From NCBI GenBank assembly GCA_006226495.1, contig SBGU01000044.1, positions 1-64,000 on the forward strand: a stretch of DNA of 64,000 nucleotides. The letters are read 5' to 3'. The stretch is from Alphaproteobacteria bacterium. Lineage in GTDB: Bacteria; Pseudomonadota; Alphaproteobacteria; Sphingomonadales; Kordiimonadaceae. Below the pieces are notes generated by a model. That model did not search any database. It was given only the letters and a program-made list of their open reading frames with translations, and was not told the DNA's origin. Each line of letters begins with the position of its first letter. The first letter of the stretch is position 1. A program made the translations under genes and the position numbers. Of this stretch, positions 27,021-35,539 are shown piece by piece.

Positions 27021-27926
27021 ATGAAACGCTCCCTGTTGCCCTTGAACGCGCTCAGGGCCTTCGATGCCGCTGCCCGGCACATGAGCTTCAAGCTGGCGGC
27101 GGATGACCTGTCGGTAACGCCTGCGGCCATCAGCCAGCAGATCCGGTCCCTCGAGGAATTCCTCGGGGTAGAACTGTTTCGCCGCACCAACCGGTCGCTG
27201 GTGTTGACCGAAGCCGCGCAACTGTCGCTGATGCCGCTGAAGGAAGCGTTCGAGAAGATGGAAGAAGCGGTCGATATCCTGACCGAGTCGAAAACGTCGA
27301 ATATCCTGAAGGTCAGCGTATCGCCGTCGTTTGCCAGCAAATGGCTGGTGCCCCGGCTCGCGAGCTATTACGAGCGCCGGCCTGACGCCATCGTGAAAAT
27401 TTCCGCCACCATGCAACTGACCGACTTCAAGGCCGAGGATGTCGATATTGCCATCCGCTACGGCCTTGGCCGGTACGACAACCTGTATGTGGAAGAAGTG
27501 CTGCGGGAAACCATTTTCCCGGTGTGTTCCCCGAGCCTTCTGGACCATGTGCACCCGGCAGATTCGACCTGCGCGATCCTGAAGCATACCCTGATCCATG
27601 ACGACAGCACGGTCGAGGACGACAGTGTGCCCACCTGGGCCATGTGGCTGAAGGCCGCCGGTGTCGAAATGCCGGAAGGCATGCCGGCCCTGCATTTCAA
27701 TACCCACGCCCTGGCCATCGAAGCGGCGGTTGCGGGCCGTGGTGTTGCACTTGCCCGGTCCGCCATCGCGGAGGAAGACCTGAAGGCCGGCCGGCTGGTG
27801 AAACCGTTCGGCGAGGCCGTGCCCATCAACTTCGCCCATTATATCGTGTGCCCGAACGACAAGCTGAAGAACGAACGGGTGCAGGACTTCATCGACTGGC
27901 TGCGTGCCGAAGCCCAGAAGGACTGA
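27021..27926 (+). CDS. LysR-family regulator, GcvA-like
   Basis: A 301-residue regulator. The N-terminal winged helix (LPLNALRAFDAAARHMSFKLAA with VTPAAISQQIRSLEEFLG) is typical of the GcvA subgroup of LysR proteins; the effector-binding domain follows (LKVSVSPSFASKWLVPRLASY, and DVDIAIRYGLGRYDNL). An AGGATAG precedes the ATG. Although next to the sulfur operon, its family is better known for glycine cleavage and beta-lactamase control, so its target is uncertain; the binding-protein gene downstream is a candidate. Confidence 0.9.
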   Translation: MKRSLLPLNALRAFDAAARHMSFKLAADDLSVTPAAISQQIRSLEEFLGVELFRRTNRSLVLTEAAQLSLMPLKEAFEKMEEAVDILTESKTSNILKVSVSPSFASKWLVPRLASYYERRPDAIVKISATMQLTDFKAEDVDIAIRYGLGRYDNLYVEEVLRETIFPVCSPSLLDHVHPADSTCAILKHTLIHDDSTVEDDSVPTWAMWLKAAGVEMPEGMPALHFNTHALAIEAAVAGRGVALARSAIAEEDLKAGRLVKPFGEAVPINFAHYIVCPNDKLKNERVQDFIDWLRAEAQKD

Positions 27927-28001
27927 CCCCGTGCCCAGCCTGTGCCGTGTTCCCGAGACATCCCGAACCGCCATGGGCGAACACCGACAGGGGCGCGCCT
28001 G

Positions 28002-28757
28002 ATGCTGCGCGGGGTTCGAGCATTTTTCCTCATGCTTGCCCTGCCGTTGACGGCCCTGCCCGCCCGTGCCGATCTTGATGAACCACAGACCCACTGCCTG
28101 AAACTGGGGGCGGACGAAAGCCTTGGCGCGTCCTACGACAGGTTCGAGGCCTTGTTTGAGGACCTGTATGGCCGCGCCGGACTGTGCGCCAAATCGGTAC
28201 CCATGGACCCCAAACGCATCGAACAGCTTCTTGACCTCGGCGACCTGGACGGCGACTGGTTCCGCCCCGCCGATTATGTGGAAAGCCGGCACAAGATGAT
28301 GCTGCAACTGCAGCAGCCCATCCTGGGCCTGGAATCGCGGCTGGTGTGGCTGGCATCGAGCGACTTTTCCGGCCAGCCGGCAGACCTGAAGGGGCGTATC
28401 GTCGGCTACCAGGCCGGTTTCCGCTGGCTCGAGGGCCATATCCCGCGCATGGGCGGCATCCCCTTTGCCGTTTCAAGCACCGCACAGATTCGCGGCCTCC
28501 TGGAACGGGGCCGCATTGATGTATTCGCAACATCAAGTGTGCATGAACCGGCTGTTCTGGAAACCTTCGGCAAAGACATGGGCCTTGTGCACCAGTCAAC
28601 CTGGGCCGCCGTGCCCTTTTATCACCTGCTGCACCCCCGCCATGAAGACAAGGTCGCGCGGCTGAATGATGCGCTCAAACAGATGATCGAAAGCCATGCC
28701 ATCGAGGCCTATCTCGACATGCCGGGTGTGATGGTCATGCCCGTGCAGGCGGACTGA
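28002..28757 (+). CDS. Periplasmic substrate-binding-like protein
   Basis: A 251-residue exported protein. The signal peptide is MLRGVRAFFLMLALPLTALPARA. The rest resembles family-3 extracellular solute-binding proteins: LKGRIVGYQAGFRWLE corresponds to the hinge strand, RGLLERGRIDVFATS to the lobe crossing. No ABC permease or ATPase is nearby, so it might be a stand-alone binding protein or sensor. The ligand is unknown. It lies 75 bases downstream of the LysR gene in the same direction. Confidence 0.7.
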   Translation: MLRGVRAFFLMLALPLTALPARADLDEPQTHCLKLGADESLGASYDRFEALFEDLYGRAGLCAKSVPMDPKRIEQLLDLGDLDGDWFRPADYVESRHKMMLQLQQPILGLESRLVWLASSDFSGQPADLKGRIVGYQAGFRWLEGHIPRMGGIPFAVSSTAQIRGLLERGRIDVFATSSVHEPAVLETFGKDMGLVHQSTWAAVPFYHLLHPRHEDKVARLNDALKQMIESHAIEAYLDMPGVMVMPVQAD

Positions 28758-28805
28758 CTGGTCCGCAGGACCGGCCCCGCCGCCGATACGAATTTTCAGG
28801 AAGAA

Positions 28806-29384
28806 TCAGTGCCGGTACACGTGCCGTGTCGGCACATTCAGCGCTTCGAAATGCGCCAGCACCAGGGGCGCGCCCGCGCCGGTATCGACCACCGGCATTT
28901 CAAGCACACCGACGATGCGATATTCCTTGCCCACCTGCCTGAGGTCACGCACCGAATAGCGCAGCCCCGGCCGGCCATCGACCGCCTGATAGAGCATGCA
29001 CCTGAGCTCGGGCGACATCTGCACAAGGTCATTCACCCGCTGGCCGGTCAGGGATCGCCCGAACATCTGTTCCAGGTCATAACCCGCCAGCCGCACCCTG
29101 GCATCGTCATGCAGATCGCATTCAATGAGGGCAATGGAGGAAATGAAGGGCGCCATTTCGCGCACGCTCAGGAGCGATTTCAGGGGCGGTGTGCCACCTT
29201 CGGCGAGGGTCAGCCACCAGTCCAGCACCTTGCGGGCGGTCTGGGTCTGCAGGATGTTACGGAACAAGGTGATATCCTCATCCTCCGGCGCGATACCGTC
29301 GAAGGTGGGACCAAGGAACAGTTGCAGCAAATCCAGGTCGGATTGCGCCTGTCCTGTCGTCTCATCTAGCCTGAGCGCCAGCAT
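28806..29384 (-). CDS. PAS_5-family sensory protein
   Basis: A 192-residue cytoplasmic protein with a single PAS-like domain of the PAS_5 family, typical of alphaproteobacteria: VLDWWLTLAEGGTPPLKSLLS, then RVRLAGYDLEQMFGRSLTGQRV and the second half YRIVGVLEMPV. No output domain is attached, so it probably works by protein contact. AAGGAG is seven bases before the ATG. No cofactor can be told. A near-match to the CtrA motif (spacing six, not seven) lies 40-55 bases upstream. Confidence 0.82.
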   Translation of the reverse strand: MLALRLDETTGQAQSDLDLLQLFLGPTFDGIAPEDEDITLFRNILQTQTARKVLDWWLTLAEGGTPPLKSLLSVREMAPFISSIALIECDLHDDARVRLAGYDLEQMFGRSLTGQRVNDLVQMSPELRCMLYQAVDGRPGLRYSVRDLRQVGKEYRIVGVLEMPVVDTGAGAPLVLAHFEALNVPTRHVYRH

Positions 29385-29511
29385 GGAAGTTCTCCTTCGC
29401 CAGCCTCCCCGAGGTTTTTTAGTTTAATTTTCTTTAACCCTACCATCTTTGTCCGCTTTCGTGAACCGAAACCGGAACGGACCTGTCGGATTCTTTTGGC
29501 AGTGCTCTTGT

Positions 29512-29539
29512 AAAATGATATCAAAATGATATCTATAAT
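29512..29539 (+). promoter_or_regulatory. Tandem operator repeats overlapping the SPFH/Arc promoter
   Basis: Two perfect, adjacent 11-base repeats AAAATGATATC (29512-29522, 29523-29533) each contain the palindrome GATATC and end directly at a TATAAT -10 box (29534-29539). The repeats fill the -35 to -10 region, as expected for a ribbon-helix-helix operator bound by dimers side by side. The Arc-like protein in the operon is the obvious candidate repressor. Confidence 0.6.
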
Positions 29540-29563
29540 AAACAGACTTCGAGGAGACATACC

Positions 29564-30433
29564 ATGATCAAGGAAACCAGCGCCAACACCCTGCACGGAA
29601 TCGGGGCGCTCATCCTGTTTTTGCTCGTCAATATCGCATCCGCAGTCGGATTCGTCTGGGCGCTGGTCACACAAACCTTTGTGCTGGCCCCCGTCGCTGT
29701 GCTGATCGGTTTTATTGCCTTCATTTGCCTGTTTGGTGTGTTCCGGGTTCAACCCAACCAAGCCGTGGCCCTGACCCTGTTCGGCAAATACAAGGGTTCG
29801 ACCACCGAGCCCGGGCTTCGCTGGGCCAACCCCTTCTATTCCAAGAAACCGGTATCCCTGCGCGTGCGCAACTTCGATTCCGACAAGCTGAAGGTCAATG
29901 ACCTGGGCGGCAGCCCGATCGAGATTGCCGCCGTGGTGGTCTGGAAAGTGGTGGACAGCGCCGAGGCCCTGTTCGCAGTCGACGATTTTGTCGACTTTGT
30001 GCAGACCCAGTCGGAAGCCGCGCTCAGGCAGATGGCCACAAGCTACGCCTATGACGGCGCTGACGATGACGGCGAAATCTCGCTCCGGTCCCACACCAAC
30101 GAGATTGCGGCCCACCTGCAGAAAGAGACCCAGGAACGGCTGGACAAGGCCGGGGTCGAGGTGCTGGAAGCCCGCATCAGCCACCTGGCCTATGCCCCCG
30201 AGATTGCCAGCGCCATGCTGCAACGCCAGCAGGCCGGTGCCATCATCGCCGCGCGCCAGCGCATCGTTGAAGGTGCGGTCAGCATGGTCGACAGCGCCAT
30301 CAAGAAACTGAGCGCTGACGGTGTTGTGGAACTGGACGAAGAACGCAAGGCCGCCATGGTATCGAACCTTCTGGTGGTGCTGTGTGGCGACAAGGCAACC
30401 CAGCCGATCGTGAACGCCGGCAGCCTGTACTGA
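29564..30433 (+). CDS. SPFH-domain (stomatin/prohibitin-like) membrane protein
   Basis: A 289-residue membrane protein. Two N-terminal hydrophobic segments ([40 protein letters not shown]) anchor an SPFH domain ([20 protein letters not shown] through [16 protein letters not shown]) and a helical region ([22 protein letters not shown]). Such proteins oligomerise in membrane microdomains and control proteases or channels. A GAGGAG site precedes the start. It is paired with an Arc-like regulator 64 bases downstream, a recurrent combination in Proteobacteria. Confidence 0.93.
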   Translation: MIKETSANTLHGIGALILFLLVNIASAVGFVWALVTQTFVLAPVAVLIGFIAFICLFGVFRVQPNQAVALTLFGKYKGSTTEPGLRWANPFYSKKPVSLRVRNFDSDKLKVNDLGGSPIEIAAVVVWKVVDSAEALFAVDDFVDFVQTQSEAALRQMATSYAYDGADDDGEISLRSHTNEIAAHLQKETQERLDKAGVEVLEARISHLAYAPEIASAMLQRQQAGAIIAARQRIVEGAVSMVDSAIKKLSADGVVELDEERKAAMVSNLLVVLCGDKATQPIVNAGSLY

Positions 30434-30497
30434 CCCGAACCACACCCGAAGGCGCTGCAAGTTGCGGCGCCTTCCCCCTGAAGCCGACGGAGCCCCC

Positions 30498-30683
30498 ATG
30501 CCGCCCGCCAAAAAAGCAGCCCAGAAAAAAGCCTATCCGCTTCGGATCAGCGGCGACATCCTGGACGCCATGCAAAGCTGGTCGGACGATGAACTGCGGT
30601 CGTTGAATGCGCAGATCGAATATGTGCTGAGGGATGCGCTTCGGAAAGCCGGGCGCCTGAAGAAGCCCGGCACGGACGACTAA
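30498..30683 (+). CDS. Arc-like ribbon-helix-helix DNA-binding protein
   Basis: A 61-residue protein: a basic N-terminus ([10 protein letters not shown]), the beta strand KAYPLRI that contacts DNA, and two helices ([11 protein letters not shown] and [16 protein letters not shown]), matching Arc/MetJ-type repressors. It lies behind the SPFH gene and probably represses the operon through the tandem GATATC sites upstream. Automated pipelines often label such proteins antitoxins, but no toxin is seen here. The start at 30498 follows GACGGAG. Confidence 0.88.
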   Translation: MPPAKKAAQKKAYPLRISGDILDAMQSWSDDELRSLNAQIEYVLRDALRKAGRLKKPGTDD

Positions 30684-30778
30684 GGCCCCACACGCATCGC
30701 CCACCCCAAACATGGGCCGGTTTAGCCTTTTTTAAGACTTGGATGCCACCCTTCCGGTACCAGAGGGGGATTTAGGTC

Positions 30779-31390
30779 ATGCCCAAAGCAGTGTTCCAGA
30801 TGGCCGCGCTTGCGGTCCTTCTTGCTGGCTCCAGCCTTGTTGAAGCGTTCCTGCCCGTCATCATCCATGCCGCAGTTCCCGGCACGGCGGAAGGCACACG
30901 CATCATGCCGGCCGACGAAAAGGGCACCATCAAGGGCTGGAAAAAATGCATGGCCGACTATTGGGAAAGCGCCGGCCCCTATGCGACCCCCGACGCCGCC
31001 ACCAAAGCCTGCCATGACCGGATCGCCGTCACCTTCAAGGATGTGCTGCAGGTTGAAGGCGTGGCTTTCTCGGGCGACGACTGCACTAACAGTGCCGGGC
31101 AATTCAGGATCGGCTCCTTCCTCGCGACCGTCAGCAACGTCAGCGAAGACACGGTGGTCACTGCCGCCGCCATCGAGCTGGTCAATGACGAGCTGGAAGC
31201 GCGCCGCAGCGGCGATATCGAAGGCTGGCTGGCGCCCGGCAAAAGCTTCACCACCTGCATCGACGTCTGGGACAAGGCGCTGCAGACCAGCGCCGATTTC
31301 GACCTGTTTTTCGACCGGCCCGAACTGACCCGCTTCCACGCCCGCAATATACAGGGCATCACCCTGGCCGAACGCGCCTACCCGCGCTGA
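30779..31390 (+). CDS. Putative exported protein, unknown function
   Basis: A 203-residue protein. The N-terminal hydrophobic stretch (FQMAALAVLLAGSSLVEAFL) looks like a signal or anchor. Four cysteines (WKKCMAD, KACHDR, DDCTNS, TTCIDV) could form two disulfides in the periplasm. I do not recognise a family. It has a GGGGGA element about ten bases before the start, stands alone, and is followed by a strong bidirectional terminator. Confidence 0.65.
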   Translation: MPKAVFQMAALAVLLAGSSLVEAFLPVIIHAAVPGTAEGTRIMPADEKGTIKGWKKCMADYWESAGPYATPDAATKACHDRIAVTFKDVLQVEGVAFSGDDCTNSAGQFRIGSFLATVSNVSEDTVVTAAAIELVNDELEARRSGDIEGWLAPGKSFTTCIDVWDKALQTSADFDLFFDRPELTRFHARNIQGITLAERAYPR

Positions 31391-31410
31391 CGCGCCCTCC
31401 GCGCCAACAG

Positions 31411-31446
31411 AAAAGCCCCGCGACCGTGCCGCGGGGCTTTTGTTTT
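31411..31446. terminator. Bidirectional intrinsic terminator
   Basis: AAAAGCCCCGCG (31411-31422) pairs perfectly with CGCGGGGCTTTT (31430-31441), followed by GTTTTT. It separates two convergent genes. Confidence 0.92.
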
Positions 31447-31466
31447 TGTGGCGCTGTAGACGCCGC

Positions 31467-34097
31467 CTATTCTTCGGTCGCCGCCGCTTCCCCGCCACCA
31501 TAGGCGCGTTCAAACGCGGTCGAGAAGAAAAGCGCATTCAGGAACAGCTTGTCGGTGCCCACATAGGTGGCCCGGAAAACAGGATCGTCGGCAAACAGGA
31601 TCACCGAACCCCGGCCCACACGTTCGGCGGTCAACATGGGCGAGCCCTTGATCTCGTCGATGCGGCGCGGGGATGCATAGCCCGACAGCAGCGGGCTGTC
31701 TGTATAGACCGCGACGCGGGCATAGGGGTCCTTCGGCACCGGCAGCTTCAACGTGGTGTTGCGATGCGTGGCCACCATGGGGCGCACATAACCGAAACCG
31801 AGCGGATGGCTGATATCGAGCGTGCTTTCAAACACCGCACCACCGATCACATGTTCGGCGTCCTTCTGGCCCTTGGCCGAATAGGGCAGGCGTTCAGGCG
31901 CGGCTTCCTTCTTGTCGCCGTCCTTTTTGCCCTCGTCCTTCTTGTCATCCGCAAGCAGGGTCTTGGCAGCCCACAGGGCCGACTGGCGCATGCCGACAAC
32001 CGTACCGCCCGCTTTGACCCAGTCCTTCAAGGGCGTTTCCATTTCCTTGGGCACCACAGCAGTGTAGGCGCCCACAAGGATGATGTGCGTATAGTCGCTG
32101 AGCTGCACGCGCGACAGGCGTTCCTTGCGCACGAGGGTCAGCGGCATTTTCATCTTGTGGTCCAGAAGGTGCCAGACCTCGCCGGCGTCATAACTTGCGA
32201 CACCGGGGCCGGTGACCAGAAGCGGTTTCACCGGTTTCAGGTCGGCGACGCTGTCGCGCCCGCCCAGGTCGCTGCCGGCGTCCGGCGTGTGGCCTGAGGT
32301 GACAGCATGGATGGTCAGGCCGTCTTCATCGGCAATCCTGGTCATCAGCGCATGGATATCGGCGCGCGAGGTGGTCTGGTGGTCGAACTGCACCAGGATG
32401 GCACCGCGGTCAAAGGCCACAACACCCCGGCTGGTTTGCACCCGAACCGGGTTTTCAATGACCCGCGCCATGATGCCGGCATCCAGAATACGGGCCAGCG
32501 CACGCGGGGCATAATAGTCCGACCAGCGGAACATATAGCCGTAAGCTGCCTCGACCGGCTGCACCGGCGGGGTCAGGTCCGCCGTGGCCATGTCGCCCAA
32601 CCGGCCCTTCACCGACGTGGTGACAGCGGCATAATCCATGCCGTAGGCCAAGGGCAGGGTCCAGCCCGACACATCATAGAACACCTTGTCCGGAAATTCG
32701 GTGATGCGCCCGAACAGGGCCTTGGCCATGCGGTAATTGGGCTGGTCCATCGGTACAATATAGCTGTCGTCGCCATAGGTGCCGTCGCCCGCTTTCAGGC
32801 TGCCGGACAAGCGATAGCTTTTGACGCCGTTGCGGGTCAGGAGATCGATGAACATGGCCGTGCGGGCCGGGTCTTCGGGCGCACGGAACACATAGGCTTT
32901 CACGTCATCGTCCTTCACCAATGCCGGCACTTCCTTGTAGAAGTCGCGCTGGTAGGCATGCAGCTTCTCGCGCATGGCCAAGGCGCCCGCGATGGTGCTG
33001 AGACTGGTGCGGAAATGGATGCGCGTATTGTTGGCCATGGTCTTGATGCCCTGGTCGCTTTCACGCGCGATGCCCATCTGGCCGCCGGCTTCGAACAGGA
33101 TACCCAAGGAGCCGTTCACCTGCGGGTAGGTCGAGCCCTTGCCGACATAATAATTGTCGAAACCTTCTTCCGAGAAATAGAGCTTGGCTTCGCTGTCCAT
33201 GAAGGCGCGGTGGTAATCGGCGATTTCAACCAGCAGGTCGCGCCCGCGCGCCGGGATCAGCGGATGTTTGCGGGTCGGCACGCCGGGGTGGAAATAATAG
33301 CTGCTGTTCGGGCCCATTTCATGGAAATCGGCCGAAACCTCGGGCCGCCATTTGTGCCACTGTTCCATCCAGGCGCGGCTTTCGGGCTGGGTTTGCAGCA
33401 TCCACTGGCGGTTCAGGTCAAAGAGATAATGGTTGGTGCGCGCCCCCGGCCAGTCTTCGTTATGGATTTCGTCGTTGGGATCGGTGGTCACGACGTCCGA
33501 GCCATATTGTGTGACCCAGGCCACACGGCGGCTGTGGCCGTCCGGGTTGAAGATGGCGGTGATCAGCAGCACGCTGTTCTTCAGGGTATCTTCGATCTCC
33601 GGCCCCTGGGCAGCGGCCAGATGGTAAACCGTGGGCACCACGGCTTCCATGCCGCTGGCTTCCGCGCCATGCACACCATAGTTCAGCCAGGTGATGACCG
33701 GCAGGTCGGGCGAAGCCTGGTCGGCGGTCGCGGGGTTGCTGCGCAAAAGGTGGTTTTCGCGGATTTGATCCAGCTTCGCCAGATTTTCGGGCGAGGAGAC
33801 GGTGATGAACAGGATCGGCCGCCCTTCATGGCTGTAGCCGATGGTTTCCACCTTCATGCGCGGGCTTTTTTCCGCCACTTCGCGGAGATAAGCCACCATC
33901 AGGTCGTGGCGCATGGGCTGGTCGCCAACATCGTGCCCCAGCACTTCGGCGGGCTTCAGGACCGTCTGGTCATAGCTGATGCCGTCGACCAGATAATAAT
34001 CCAGCGGTTCAGCCATCAGTGGCGCCGCGCCCAGCCCCGCAACCAGCGCCGCTGCGGCGCACATTGCTTTCATCGTCCCCAAAAACCGTGCTTTCAT
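31467..34097 (-). CDS. Exported M14-family zinc carboxypeptidase with DJ-1-like C-terminal domain
   Basis: An 876-residue protein with a signal peptide ending near APLMA. The M14 metal site shows His and Glu in HGAEASGME and a further His in ADFHEMG; NDEIHNEDWPG and FDLNRQW are conserved family blocks. Residues from ~600 form a DJ-1/glutamine-amidotransferase-like domain (TGPGVASYD, DYTHIILVG, WVKAGGTVVG), interrupted by a highly charged insertion (DDKKDEGKKDGDKKEAAPE). It likely degrades peptides in the periplasm. ATG 34097 is chosen because it gives a compact signal peptide; GGGAAG precedes it. Confidence 0.9.
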   Translation of the reverse strand: MKARFLGTMKAMCAAAALVAGLGAAPLMAEPLDYYLVDGISYDQTVLKPAEVLGHDVGDQPMRHDLMVAYLREVAEKSPRMKVETIGYSHEGRPILFITVSSPENLAKLDQIRENHLLRSNPATADQASPDLPVITWLNYGVHGAEASGMEAVVPTVYHLAAAQGPEIEDTLKNSVLLITAIFNPDGHSRRVAWVTQYGSDVVTTDPNDEIHNEDWPGARTNHYLFDLNRQWMLQTQPESRAWMEQWHKWRPEVSADFHEMGPNSSYYFHPGVPTRKHPLIPARGRDLLVEIADYHRAFMDSEAKLYFSEEGFDNYYVGKGSTYPQVNGSLGILFEAGGQMGIARESDQGIKTMANNTRIHFRTSLSTIAGALAMREKLHAYQRDFYKEVPALVKDDDVKAYVFRAPEDPARTAMFIDLLTRNGVKSYRLSGSLKAGDGTYGDDSYIVPMDQPNYRMAKALFGRITEFPDKVFYDVSGWTLPLAYGMDYAAVTTSVKGRLGDMATADLTPPVQPVEAAYGYMFRWSDYYAPRALARILDAGIMARVIENPVRVQTSRGVVAFDRGAILVQFDHQTTSRADIHALMTRIADEDGLTIHAVTSGHTPDAGSDLGGRDSVADLKPVKPLLVTGPGVASYDAGEVWHLLDHKMKMPLTLVRKERLSRVQLSDYTHIILVGAYTAVVPKEMETPLKDWVKAGGTVVGMRQSALWAAKTLLADDKKDEGKKDGDKKEAAPERLPYSAKGQKDAEHVIGGAVFESTLDISHPLGFGYVRPMVATHRNTTLKLPVPKDPYARVAVYTDSPLLSGYASPRRIDEIKGSPMLTAERVGRGSVILFADDPVFRATYVGTDKLFLNALFFSTAFERAYGGGEAAATEE

Positions 34098-34275
34098 TCG
34101 ACTTCCCACTTTTATATTTCAAAAAGATACCCGCGGTGTCCGGCAGGACCGGACACATGGCCTATACACAAGACTGATGCAGGATTGCCCCCTCGCTGCA
34201 TGGCCCGAGAGACTAGGGCCATAATCCGGGGCGTTCAAGAGGCTCAGGGATAACATTTAAAGTGATCAGACGGTG

Positions 34276-34569
34276 ATGACAGACAAAAATACATGCGCGC
34301 TGTGCGACCGCCGCCTTGGTGAACGCATTGAAATGCATCACTTAATCCCGAAATCCGAGGGTGGCCGCGACGTGGTGGCGCTACATCCTATTTGCCACCG
34401 CAAGATACACGCCCTATTTAACGAAAAAGAGCTGGCCAGACGCTATGCCACCATTGGCGCGTTGCGGGAGACGGAAGAAATCAGGCACTTTGTCGCCTGG
34501 CTGAGGGGCAAACCCCCGGATTTCCATCGCCGCACCGAACCGACTGGGGGCCGCAAACGGCGCAACTGA
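34276..34569 (+). CDS. Small HNH-endonuclease-family protein
   Basis: A 97-residue protein: a zinc-binding CALC pair, then the HNH core EMHHLIPKSEGG and the second pair and catalytic histidine in CHRKIH. Zinc-finger HNH proteins of this size are found as stand-alone genes widely and may nick or cleave nucleic acids; this function is inferred. ATG 34276 is preferred over the GTG one codon earlier. It lies 28 bases before the alpha/beta hydrolase, in the same direction, with no obvious functional link. Nothing marks it as part of a restriction or homing element. Confidence 0.82.
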   Translation: MTDKNTCALCDRRLGERIEMHHLIPKSEGGRDVVALHPICHRKIHALFNEKELARRYATIGALRETEEIRHFVAWLRGKPPDFHRRTEPTGGRKRRN

Positions 34570-34597
34570 ACAGAAGAAGACCGTTGGAACAGGGACA

Positions 34598-35533
34598 ATG
34601 AACAAGGCGCCAATCGATTTCGAGCAATGGCGCAAATGCGGGCGCTACTTCGAATGGCACGACCACCATGTGTTTTACCAGCGTGGCGGCCAGGGCGAAG
34701 TGCTGTTGACCCTACACGGCTTCCCGACCTCCGGCTGGGACTGGTGCTGGCTGTCGCGCCCGCTGATCGAACATTTCCACCTGATCGTGCCGGACCTGCT
34801 GGATTATGGCCTGACCCTGAATAGCCTGAAACAGTCCTGCAGCATCATGGACCAGGCCGACATGCTGGAAGCCCTGATGGCACACAGGGGTATCGGCGAG
34901 GTACACCTGCTGGCGCATGATGTCGGCGACACGGTCGCGCAGGAACTGATTGCCCGCCAGAACGAAAACAGGCTTGGTTTCCGCATCCGCAGCGCCGTGT
35001 TCCTGAACGGCGGCATGATCCCGGCCCTGCACCGGCCGCGCCGGGTGCAGACTTTGCTGGCCAGCCCCATTGGCGGCCTGTTCGCGCGCATGAGCAGCAA
35101 ACAGAAGATCCTGGCCGGCCTTGCCAGCGTGTTTGGCCCCAATACCAAACCCGAAGGCGCCTTCCTGGACGAATTCTGGGGTGCGATAACGGGCGTGAAC
35201 GGCAGGGGCGCCTTAAGCCGCCGCATCCGCTATATGGCCGAACGGCGCCGCTATGCCGAGCGCTGGGTATCGGGCCTTGCCAATTCGCGCCTGCCGATGA
35301 TGTTGATCAACGGGGTCGAGGACCCGGTATCCGGCGCCCATGCCGCAGACGGGTTCGAAAAGGCCGTGCCCCATGCCAAGGTGGTGCGCCTGCCCGGCAT
35401 CGGCCATTACCCGCAGGTGGAAGCGCCTGAAACGGTGCTGGAACTGGTGATGCAGTTCCATGAATGCATCGTGCGCAACGGTTATGTGAAACCCAGCCCG
35501 CTCAGATGCGCCGAAGGCGCCCAGACTGCCTGA
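34598..35533 (+). CDS. Alpha/beta hydrolase resembling vertebrate MEST
   Basis: A 311-residue cytoplasmic hydrolase. The oxyanion region is LHGFPTSGWDW; the nucleophile is Asp in LLAHDVGDTVAQEL; the acid is in NGVEDPVS and the His in GIGHYPQVEAP. These and the spaced blocks FLNGGMIPALHRPRR, VFGPNTKP, RRYAERWV match, as I remember it, the mammalian mesoderm-specific transcript protein much better than ordinary haloalkane dehalogenases. The nucleophilic Asp suggests epoxide hydrolase or dehalogenase chemistry; the substrate is unknown. It is convergent with the methyltransferase, six bases apart. Confidence 0.85.
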   Translation: MNKAPIDFEQWRKCGRYFEWHDHHVFYQRGGQGEVLLTLHGFPTSGWDWCWLSRPLIEHFHLIVPDLLDYGLTLNSLKQSCSIMDQADMLEALMAHRGIGEVHLLAHDVGDTVAQELIARQNENRLGFRIRSAVFLNGGMIPALHRPRRVQTLLASPIGGLFARMSSKQKILAGLASVFGPNTKPEGAFLDEFWGAITGVNGRGALSRRIRYMAERRRYAERWVSGLANSRLPMMLINGVEDPVSGAHAADGFEKAVPHAKVVRLPGIGHYPQVEAPETVLELVMQFHECIVRNGYVKPSPLRCAEGAQTA

Positions 35534-35539
35534 GCGGCC

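Noticed and set aside
29424-29439. CtrA-like TTAA-TTAACC pair upstream of the PAS_5 gene
   Set aside because: The spacing is six bases rather than the required seven, and the surrounding DNA is T-rich, so a chance match is likely.
30498-30683. Arc-like protein as antitoxin of a toxin-antitoxin pair
   Set aside because: No toxin-sized partner is adjacent; the SPFH protein and the operator repeats explain it better as an autorepressor.
30712-30737. Terminator after the Arc-like gene
   Set aside because: A T run exists, but the GGC/GCC stem is only three bases long.
34276-34569. HNH gene as part of a restriction or homing system
   Set aside because: No methyltransferase, intron, intein or other restriction gene is adjacent, and the composition is like its surroundings.
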